A stretch of DNA of 64,000 bases from Antedon mediterranea (lineage: Eukaryota; Echinodermata; Crinoidea; Comatulida; Antedonidae), in NCBI RefSeq assembly GCF_964355755.1, contig NC_092674.1:16809001-16873000 (forward strand), read 5' to 3'. The notes beneath the pieces were generated by a model. The model saw nothing but the letters and a program-made list of their open reading frames with translations. It had not been told where the DNA came from and made no database searches. Position numbers and translations under genes: made by a program. Positions 51,201-63,200 of this stretch are shown here, piece by piece. Position 1 is the stretch's first letter. Each line of letters starts with the position of its first letter.

Positions 51201-54200
51201 TCATTAATTTACCTATAATTTCTCTTATTTGTCTTCTCCTCAATGTCAATATCTTTCCAATATTTAAATACACAGCTAAATACTAACCTGAAGCACTCAT
51301 GTATCCATAGTCTAGTCATGCTAGCCTTTGTATCATGGAAGTCTTTATGAGCACGTAGCAAACCCTGAAACACTTTACTAATGTCTCTTAAATTAAATAA
51401 GTAATGAATCTTTGCTGGTGTTGGCAAAAATTTCTGCACAATGGCCTGGTACATCTCAAGAGTAGCTTGAGTCATGATGTCACCTATTGGCTTAACATCT
51501 TCTTCAAAATCTTGAAGTTTCTGATTAATCATTGTTCCAAAAATTCGTTTAATTTGGGAGTCCTAAAAATGGAAGTCAGAAAAAGAAGAGTAACAAGCAA
51601 AGTGAGTTTGATGTAAGTTTCAAAATTGTTGAAGGCATTCAATCAATTTAAAAACTACAATATCTAATACATATTGAAAAGTTTTACGGCACACATTTCC
51701 TTAGCGGAAGCTCGAACTTTTGAACTAGTGGGTCGAATTTTTTTGTCCAAAAAGATTTAATAAGATCAAAACAAATCCTATTTTTATATTGTAATTAAAA
51801 ATAGATGTTATAAATATTAGTGTCGGACTTTAAGGTTTTATGTAGCTAATTTAGTTTTATTTGCAGCGTAAATTACGTGAAAACCCCGATTTTTACTGAT
51901 CAAGCTTTAACATTTTGCATCACAACTCCGCTGTTCCTGGAGCGATTTTCTTTGTCCAAAAACTTTTAGCAAGCTTGTAATGTTTGCCAAACAATGATCT
52001 AAAACTTATTTTCATTGGTCAACTATCCTCATTGGACTGGTACCTTTTGTATGAATGAAGCCAATCACAGCAAGTTTTCTTTAAGCACTGGGAGATAGCG
52101 TCACTCGAAATCTATAGCTGAGTCCACGTAGAAGTAGCTTTATAATATCACGCAAAATTGCTGTTTTATAACTTACAAAGCTAGTTAAAGTGTTGATTTT
52201 CTGATTCTACTATTATAAGGTACTAGTTTGATATTATTTATAATTTGTAAAACTTAATAATTATTTAGTAAGAGCTGTTTTAAAAAGTGGTATATTGCCT
52301 ACTGTTTCTGTAGCGGTTTAGCGATAGATTTGGAATGTACCAGTCACATTTTGGTAAAGTGGTTGGTTCATCGGTTGTCAATTTTGAAGTTAAAATGTTT
52401 ATAAAATAGATATAACTTTAATTTCATGACAATTTCAAAACAAAATACTTTACTGTTTATTTTTTTGTTTTACAGATTTTGGATTTTTGAATTGGAAGGC
52501 GTGTTTATTTAGTAGTACAATGGTTGGAAAACAACTTTGACATGTCAAAATATTATAGCAGATATTCTTAGTTTCAGCTACAAACAAAACATATATGTAT
52601 GTAATTTAATAAAATGAAGTTATATAATTTGTGCTAATTCAATTTATTTGTATTTAGTATAGGTATAATGTATGTTTTACTTATGTGCACCAGCACTTGC
52701 TTTGTTGTATACTACTGACTCTACTGATCTGTATAAATAAATCTTAAATATTAATTTGGATGATTAATTTTAATTAATGTTGTGATACTCTGTGATAACA
52801 ATATATAATGTCCAGTTTATATAAAATAAAGTTTATAACTGCAGTCCGTGGATCTATTGTATTTATTTCCAAGTGTTTGTCAATAAGATTACCCTTACTC
52901 TTTTTGAATGGTACACGCCGACTGCTACAGTGAGCAGCCATGGTGTAACCTTCAAACAGAAACTGGATAAAAAAGAAAGAAACTTTTCAATATGCTGTAT
53001 ACAAATATTGCCTGCTTAGAGGTGAAATATAATATTTGACATCCCTTGGGGATGTAACATTTTACATCACTCTGGGATGTCAAATTGTATATTTCACAGA
53101 TATAAAAGGTGATGCTTATGGATCTAAAGATCACAAGTTCGAAATCCAACATTTGTTCATTTTTATTTGTCTGTAATGGCAGATGCCAATTCTTACCCAA
53201 AAATTACTCAGTCAATATAACAAAGATCTTAAGATCTCACTGAATTTTATATGTATAATGACGGGAACACAAGAATTACTCAGTCTAAAAACCATGACGA
53301 TGATGATAATGATCCACCAAACGGTAATTATGTGATGTCATTCTGACCAATCACATATCAAGGCAGACTTGCCCCTAGTTCTGGTGGTGGAACAAGTCAG
53401 ATAAGGACTATAAACCGTAGGTGCAATGTGCACATTTATAACCCGTGTGCACTTTAAAGTTCATTATTCGAGACGAGTAGTGGAGTTACCGCAGTTCACA
53501 AAATAGTCTCTGTATCAGTGGGATTACCACCTATCTTATAGGACAGTGATGAGCATGATAGATTCAAAACATGCGTGCACACAAAATTTGAGTGGCCACA
53601 TGGTGACTTCAGAACATCGGGTAGGTAAACATTTTATATAATAGGTATATTTTTGCACAAATTTGCATTAAATTACCTTTTTTTAGAACATTAAAGTTCA
53701 TCAAAAAAATGAAATCTACTACAGAAGGTATAAAAAAACAAAAATCAATTGCAAAAAAAACATTTTTCTACGCTTTGTACGAGCAGTGCGCACGACGCAA
53801 AACAAAAATTGGAACATTTTAAAATTTTGCGCATATCGAAATATTAAATACGCGTAAGCACGTACATTTTTGTGCAGCATGCTATTTTTATTATGTTAAA
53901 AATTGCTCCATATTATGAAGTACACTTTTGTACAGTTTCATTGAAAAATGAATTTTTGTTCAGAATTTATTATCAACTATAAAATCGCGCTTAACTTACG
54001 CTGCACGATTAACAAAGTTTCTTGCACATCGACAGGTACAGATCAATCTTCTGGCAAAGTTATAATATCTCAGATGTTAAATATTCTTTATTTATTACTA
54101 TTTAGGTATTCATGCTATTTTGACCAATCACGTTCTAGTTATAAAATTATAGAATGTTTTTTTTTATCAGATGATTTTTTACATCATTTAAAATTTGCAT

Positions 54201-57200
54201 TAATTTATATAGACAGTTAAAAAAAAACTTACACTTGGGAATGTCATATTGATGAGATTAAACCTGCTTTGTAGTCTCTTAGTGATTACCATTCTACCAC
54301 CCCCTGGTGGTCCCATGGAGGCTAAAAGCTGCATATCTTTAATACACTTTGTGGTTTGCTTGAGACGATCATACCAGAATCCATAATCCATCCACAGTTT
54401 CATGAGTTCAAGTGGGGGCTGTGAACCAAATGTGTCTTTGGCAGGCATATTAAAATCATCCATAAAAGTTATAAGTTTCTTGCCACCAATTGGAACATAC
54501 ACACCTATGTAAACAAGGCAATTTTAAATGTCAATAAATAAAAATAAGTAAAGTGCCTGGAAAATTAACAGGCCACCTGTACTGTGAAATATTCGTTTAA
54601 TTCCTTTAGCCTCCCACACTTTAATTGGATAAATTGGAGGTTTAAGTATGTATGTTCTTCACAAAAAATATTGTATACTAGTTTAGTATTCAAAATGTCG
54701 AGTTTGCAAACATTTAATTAAATCCTAAATAAAAGCATAGTTGCAAGTTACCTTTAGTACGTTTTTCAACCCTGCTCTCAATGATGTCTTGCACATTGCT
54801 AGATGTTGTCTGTGCAGACATGTTAATTGTCAACACACTATATTTGTTTGAATCCATATGGCCTAAAACATTCTGAGCTACAGAAGTTTTTCCTGTTCCT
54901 ACTGGGCCACAGAGTAAAACTGGCTGCACTCGCTGAATTAAACGGCGTACAATAAAATCATAGCGTACAGTATCCACAGTGGGGACAATAATCTTGTAGA
55001 AAGGAGAGCTACAGATGAAAATTATTTATTAATAAATTTCATTCTCTTTGTGGATACAAATGTTATGTTGAATGTACAAAACTACCTTTTATAAATTTTA
55101 AATAATGAGTAATAGTGTAAAATATTAGAATTAAAAGTTCTTTGATAAATGATAGCAAACAAAAAACATCATATTTATAATGAGATACAATAAAACAAAA
55201 TCTTCCAGTACAGGCAACAGCTGAGGAAGAGGTAATTACTAATTGTGTCAATAAGTTCCCCCGGACAGTTTGATATCTTGAAAGACTTTTTTCTGTTGTC
55301 TTGGTCAATTTATTCGGTTTATTAGGCTATTTCCTGGTTTATTTTACATCAAATTTTTCATTTTTATACTTGTGCTAAGCGCATAGAGACTATTTGTATT
55401 TTGCGCTATATAAATTTAAAACCATTAAACCATTTACCAGTAACCATAGTTTGACAACATATTATTATATTATTTGATATCAGAACAATTGCGAGATTTC
55501 CGATTTTTTGTTAATGCATAGGAAAATCTACTTGATCAGTTTTCACTGTTAACATACTACTGTAGGTATTGGTCACTTTATGTTCACTCTATTATTTGAG
55601 GAAACACTCATATTATAACAAAAAACAACATTTAAAATGTGTTAGTACTAGAAATTGCTTTTCGGTTTATTTACCAGTGGAGTTTCAACAAGTATAATCA
55701 TGAGAAGAACTGTTTGAAACGGGGCTGAAAGTTCGATACCCTATGTTTTCTCCAGATTTAAAAAATAATATTATATTGCAGGCTTGGTCAATTTTGTGTT
55801 TATACTTCATTGCAAGTATATAGAGAAAATCCTGGGTAGTGGTATGCAGAAGTGCCGTGGGGGTTGGGGGGAGGTGAAGGAAGATGGGTGCGAGTAGGTA
55901 TTTTCATAATTCCACGACCTGCTACACCCATCAAATTACATGCAGAATAATTAGGAATATAATTAAGGTTAGGAAACAAACAGATTTTAGAATCAGTAAT
56001 TCAAAATGCAATTTTGTTAGTTTTACATTGTTTAACAGAATTGATAGGTCTGAAACTGCTTGTTCAGTGGTGATTTTGTCTAAATCAAAAGTGGCGGGAT
56101 GGAAAATGTTAAAAAGTTGTTTAAAATTATTTAAGTTTAGCAGAATAGCTTTGGTGGTTGGAAATATAAAATAATCTATAAACAATATTAAAATTTTGTT
56201 AATCGTAGCCATAAAAGAAAAACTACAAGATGTCATGGTGGCGGTATAGAATTTATTCAACCTACAAATATTCTATTTCAAAAATCAGCCAATAAAAAAT
56301 TGAATAAAACAATTAATCTATTCTACTGGTTATCATTGATAAAAAAAGTTTTACATTGTTTACACAATTTATTAGGTCTCAAATAGCATTGTTCGGTGAT
56401 GATTTTGTCTAAATATCAAAAGTGGCGAGACAGAAAATAAAAAAGGGCAACACTAGCCCTTCTTCAGTACAAGCAAGAATACTTAGACAAGATTGATATT
56501 ATAAATCAGGCAATCGCTGCCTGAATGGACTGGAATAAAAGAAAGAAAAACAAAGGATGCACAGTTCATAGTTCATAATACTATTAAGGGGCCGTATCAA
56601 AATTATATTACGCCGTGTAACGCAGTTAATACAATGTTTAGAACGGATGTTCGTTTCTGCATAATCTTGTGGATTTCAGTAATTGCGTTAGCAAATTGAT
56701 TATTCATAAGTAAGCAAATGACTATTCATTCGCTTCGTTGATTTTTGGGGTTAATAAAAGCATTAAATAAAATATCCGGCCTACTTTGATTACATTCTAC
56801 TGTTACTATTATTTATACCATTGTTTACACGTTCAAAAACAAGCTGCACGCTCTCACTCGGACAGTGAGCAAACCCTGTCAACATCTAAATATAGTGCGA
56901 TAGTTGTTGACTATATAGGCTAGCAGGAATTGTGTACTCTTTCATTTTATTAAAATCATTAAATAAAATAATTACATAGCGATTGATGTTACACAAATAT
57001 CTTATGGAAAATGGGCAACAAGTTTTATTTTCTATTTGTAACTTTGTTATTGTTACTTGACAATAAACCCCAAACACTATTTTGTTTACTGTACGGTATG
57101 TAGGCCTACACGAACTGGTAACCAATGAAATACACGAAACACTATATTATTATGTTTTATTGTACCGTACGGTTTTAAAATAACCACTTTTAGTAAGGGA

Positions 57201-60200
57201 GGGGTACATCAAATGGAATTTCCACAACAATGTTTCGGCTCACATGATGCAACGGACCCATGTAGTAATTTCTTACCAGAGGGATGCATGTACATCAAAT
57301 GGAATGTCCACAATAATCGTTCGTTTGTTATGACAAACTCGCGTGAACACACGTGGTAATTTCTGACCAGAGGGGTAAGTGTACAATCAAATGGAATTTC
57401 CACAACAATCAAAATTATTTTCCAATGCTTGCGATCGTGCAACTCATGAACACACATGGTAGTTCATAGTAGAGGTGTGCGTATACACTACACCAAATGG
57501 AATTGTTTTTCTACAAAGATCGTTGGCAATAAATACACATACACCATGATAGGTTTAAATAAAAATAGCCTACATTTAAGTAATTATAAACCCTTTTTAG
57601 GACCTTGGGAAAATGTGCAAGAAAATGGGAAAATTGTGATTTTTTATTGTAAATATTTAGATCAGACATGATTTTACCATATTTTCATTATAGTTTCAAA
57701 TTTAAAAAAAAAAAGTAAAACTGTATTTTAATTTTTTTTAAAACCCAATCCTACTATTACTAAGAATAAATTGTATACAGTAAGTATGTATAGTCAGAGC
57801 CTTGCAGCACGGCGGTGTGACAGCCACACAACGGGAGATCCCCTGTTCACTGAACAAATGTTACTACCGTACTGTACTACATTATACCGTATGTTGTCGC
57901 TAAAAATTGTTTGTGGGAATGGGAATAATTGAAATTCCTCTGAATTATATCATCATATTCAAACCATTTACCACATGTACTGTTTTTTTTTATTGAAGCA
58001 AACGAGTCTGTAATCACCTCATGAATATGAATGAGGCAAAACATTATGTGTTAGGGTTACACAATTGGCTCAATTTATTAAAGGAAAATCTGTGTTTACA
58101 AATAAAAAATTAACCTGCATGGAGAGAACAACGTTTGTTTTGTAACTTTTAACCTACCTTGATGGATATCTCCAACCACTTCGCAGTTTCTCTTCCCAGT
58201 GTACCCAATTCTTATTTTTGGGATCAACACAGTATTCATACACAGTATCTTTATTTGGAAAAGTGCCTTCAATTTCACGTATGTAATTATCTAATTTCTT
58301 TCGCCCATCTTCATCAACAGATGCACAGACAGACCAGATAATGCCGAATAGGAACCAAAGTTCTACCATGCGTTCAAAATTGTTCTTATCATTAGGATCA
58401 ACCTTAGATATATAAAAAGATTCTATAAAAATACTATATTTTTACATGAAAAACAAACAATAACATTAGTAGTAAAAATTAAAATCCACACAAAGAAAAA
58501 ATAATTATAAAAATAACATAATAAATAATTAGAAGAAAAATAATCAAAAATAAAAAAAGAAGAATTTATGCCCCCTTTTTTTTCTGGATCACCCCTTTAG
58601 AAAATGTCTGGAAATGGTATAAACAATTAAATTCAGTTAAATTATTTGTACTATTTCACTCAAAAACTGATTTGTATACTGTTCAATAGAAATGATCTGA
58701 TATGCATTTCTTGTTTGAAGACGTGTGCAAGACTTACTGCAGTTACAGTATGTAACAATGTACACACTTTTTTTTGGTAGTATAGGGTGGGACAATCACT
58801 TACCCCATTTTCCACTGTCCCAAATGCATCAAAAAGTTTACACAGGGAAGTAACACCATTGAGCTCCGATATTGGCACTAGTTCATGACAATTAACACGC
58901 TTGTAGTCAATAATTTTCATCAGATACTTATCAAATAGACGATGAAGTGTATCAACCATTTGCTACAAAAAATGACAAAATAATACAATTCAATGGTTAC
59001 ATGCAACATAATATCAAACTGCTACATAAATAAATACATTTCTTAGATAAAATGATTTTTTTAATTATTATTTTCTTCTGTATGATTGATGTTCGTCAAT
59101 TATTGAGAGATACAGTATGTATCATCAATCTAAATAAAATATTCACAGTATAATCCTTACGGTCAGAAATTGTTTGAATAAAACTTTTACGACAATTACA
59201 CAATCTAGCTAAAATTTCAGTATCTCCAGAAACCAAATGCTAATAAACTTCATGTCTTGTGTCATCATGTCAGAATAAAAATGTTTGTGTAGTGTATATA
59301 TATTTATGTAAGGGCAAAATTCGGTAAATCGTGCCTTACTTCTAGAATTTTTATTCGATGGTATATAAAGTTGGTTCATACTTTCGGTACTGATTTTAAC
59401 CACCTGATGTAACCCTGTTTACTAATTAAATTGAGTTAGATAATTATTCATTGACAATTAAAACGAATTTAGGTTCAACGGTTTGCCCCAAATAGGGGTA
59501 TTTTCCGATCCTGGTATACACTGTCTAATGGATGTCAATTTTGAAGACTCCATTTTTATGTAGTGTCCCCCCGTGGGTTCTATTGTATTCGAGAACCATC
59601 TGTGTGGACCCCTAGATGGTACCATCTGTGTGGACCCCTAGATGGTACCATCTGTGTGGACCCCTAGATGGTACCATCTGTGTGGACCCCTAGATGGTAC
59701 CATCTGTGTGGACCCCTAGATGGTACCATCTGTGTGGACCCCTAGATGGTACCATCTGTGTGGACCCCTAGATGGTACCATCTGTGTGGACCCCTAGATG
59801 GTACCATCTGTGTGGACCCCTAGATGGTACCATCTGTGTGGACCCCTAGATGGTACCATCTGTGTGGACCCCTAGATGGTACCATCTAGTGTACTAATGC
59901 ACATTTGAGGGCATCTTTGGCATTTCACATGGACTGCAGTTAAAGTTCTAATGCATTTTTTTTTACTTGATTTTTGTATATTTTCCCAAAATGTATAAAT
60001 TACATTTGAGAGTTATTATGGAGTTAAAGATGTATTGTCCCTCGAAACACAAAAAAATGAAGGTAAAAATATTCTAAATTTAAATTAGCCATATCAAAGT
60101 AATATTAAAGTTATTCACTTTAAGTCGAAAATTTGAGCCAAAAACAACAAGTTTACGTAATTAACAGGTACATTTGATTACAATTCGACTGGAAAATCGT

Positions 60201-63200
60201 CGCGAGCGAAAGTAAACAAAGATTTCAAACCACGAGTACACATTTGCATATGCTAATTAGGATTGTTTACAACTTGTCACGGTTGAGAAGATATTTTCAC
60301 ACAGATCGTGAGGAAGTTTTATGATTATGCATACAGAGTAGCCAAACAAGCGCGTTTCATTATGGGATATGTTTTGATCGAAAACTTTGACTGGAAGTCA
60401 AAGTTATTTTTTTAACAAAAAAAACCGTCTGTATTTCAGTTAAGTGATTTTTTTTGTCGACAAATTTTTTGTGATAGTTAATAACTATTATGATACTTTA
60501 AAATGACCCACATTTTTTCGAAATCTTTAATTTTTTATTTTTTTGGAATTAGTCAAAGGGACAATACATCTTTAAGGAAAAAAATGGATAAAGTCTTCAT
60601 TATATACATATTAAATATATTTTTGGGAAATTTTGATTATCGAAGAAAGTATAACATTTTTTTAGATAAAAAAAAATCAACACAAATTTGAATCACAGTA
60701 GAGTAACAACTTGAATCTATCAAAAAAATAGATCTGGATGTCCATAAACTTCTTGAAGCTTCATGACAAGATCGAATTCATTGTATTTGATTCATCTCAA
60801 CAGTTCAACATGTACCTTACTTTTCTAGACATATCAATGAACATGAGCAGAAAGATTTAAAAAATAAATTTGGTGGATGTGTATGTATGTTGTCACAAAA
60901 ACCTGCAATTGTAGATTAATCCGAAGCCAATAAGACGGAAGTGCAGTAAAAACCAGTAAATATCTATACTAAATGCGTGATTGGCGTGTCACACTTGTTA
61001 CAATGTAGTATAATCCAGCTGTGTATAATATGCAAAGATGCATGGCGAGTCTTATTGTATGGCTACAGGGTTTTTTGGTTAGTGTATTTTGGGCAGGTAG
61101 CACATTGTTGTTGCCAGGGTTGTGGACTGCAGTGTAGGTATTACATTGTGGGAAAATCCGTAGAATTAGTTATCTGATACAGTGATAGTTAAAGAACCCT
61201 TCCCTGCAATTTTGGACGTTTTTTGGAAAATAATACATATATATCACTTTAAAAACATTAAACCATGTCATTCCTTGTCTTAAATGTACGTTTTATGGTA
61301 AATTATGATAAAAAGTGAGAAACAATGCACTACCTAAGTAGCTCGCGGCGATCGACCTCTCGTGGACGGTCTTAGGCCTAGCCTAGCTAGGCTTAGTTTT
61401 GTAGGCCTAGCTGGTAAACATCGATAACGTACGAACATCGTACGCTAGCTATATACCTAGCCTGACGTTGTATAGTTGCTGCATTAATTGTCTTTCTATT
61501 TTTGCCAGACTCCGTTGATACAAATTGGGGAAAACCCGGTATTTTCGCTGAAAAGTTAGGAGTCTTCCATTTGTTTTGGCTTCACGATCGATCGAAAAGT
61601 GGGCGAATTACAGGTAAAAAACAAAAATATCAATCCGCGCGCAATGCATTTTGGGATTTATAGCGGGCCGAATTAGAATCGATTTATTTTCCACATTTTT
61701 AACCGTTTAAAGACGAAAAAAGTTATCACAATAGGACCATATAGTATTATTTTTACATTAAATATAGTTTGTGATCTTAAATTAGATCTAAAAAACGTAG
61801 GGAATGGGGCTTTAACAGTGGGCTTCTCTGTTAAGAGTACATCTCCACTCCTGTATGTAGTTAGCCATTGGGACGGTGAGTAAATTGTAACTCCAGACAT
61901 TATTTACCTTAATCATTGTATTGTATTGTGATGGGAAGTGTTGACTTAATTGTATATGGGCACACCATTTGGAACTTTGGGTTATTTTACTTTTAAGGTT
62001 TGTTTGGTTGTTTTGAACGGGTGCTGAATGACTTTGTTGGTCATCAGCATTTACTGAGATTCTTCCAAGCTGGGGTCGCCGACGGGTACCGTCAAGCCAA
62101 GGTTGTAAGAAGAAATGTAAGTGGAGCTGTATGCATCTAGCCTAAAACTTTTTTTGTGGTGAAAGCGATTGGTAGAAAATAGATGAGTGGAGCTGTATGC
62201 GTCTAGTTATTTATCGTCCAACTGCCTGGGCTCAAGTATTCCTCACAAACTTTTGTTTATCAATATTTATTGTACCATGGCAATGTTGTAGTGTTTGCTT
62301 ATGAAATTAATGGATATGCTCAGAACGAGTTGTTACTTGTAGATAATTGTTGAGAATTTATATTGCGATATGGGGCTTGAATGACATTGGCATGGCATCA
62401 CAATATCGGCGTAATGTCGGAAATAATAATTTTTTAGATTTTTATATATTCGTAATCTATATTTAATAAGCTTTAAAATGAGGCGTGAGGCAGGAAATCT
62501 TCATTTTGAGAAAATCAACAATGAAGTAGCGACGCCGATTAGCTGGGGCTGGCCTAGCCCGCCGATCAACTCTCTGTCAAAACTCGCTATTTTCTTCTCA
62601 ACAACGGCAAACTAGTCGAACATATATCACTGTGTGGTACATAATATTATGTTTTGTGTTATTTAAAAAAAATATATGGATAAAAATAACGATTAAATTC
62701 CTAAATATTCACAAAATGTTGAAACGTTCATTCGAGAAACTAAGTTGGAAGCCATGCTATTTCATCGTAAACAAAAGCGTCAGCCAATCAGAGAGCGTAA
62801 TTTATCTCTATAGCCAATCAGTCAAGGATTCACAAATTCTTGTTATAAATTTCAGCAACCTAACACCTTAATAAAACCAATTCCCATTGGCTAAATTAAA
62901 AAAAATCCCTTAAGTTGTTAAAACTTATGGTAGCTGATATATTTTCGAACAGATAGGTACCAAACATGACGTGATTTGGGTTAGCGTTTTTTTTTACAAA
63001 AGTGCTGTAAAGAAAGTTGATTTTTGAGAGAACAAAAATACAATTTCCTAGAATAGATTTTCAATGGAAACGACTTAAATAATTGCAAAATATGATTTGA
63101 TATGTTAAAGATAAGTGTTTATAGTATAGGTAGACAAGGCTCGCACTAGATATTCGTGACATATGTGCACTTAATAAATCTTATCATTATTATTATCATT

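Noticed and set aside
59595-59887. CRISPR-like or regulatory array
   Set aside because: The 26-bp units have no spacers and are identical. A palindromic satellite explains it fully.
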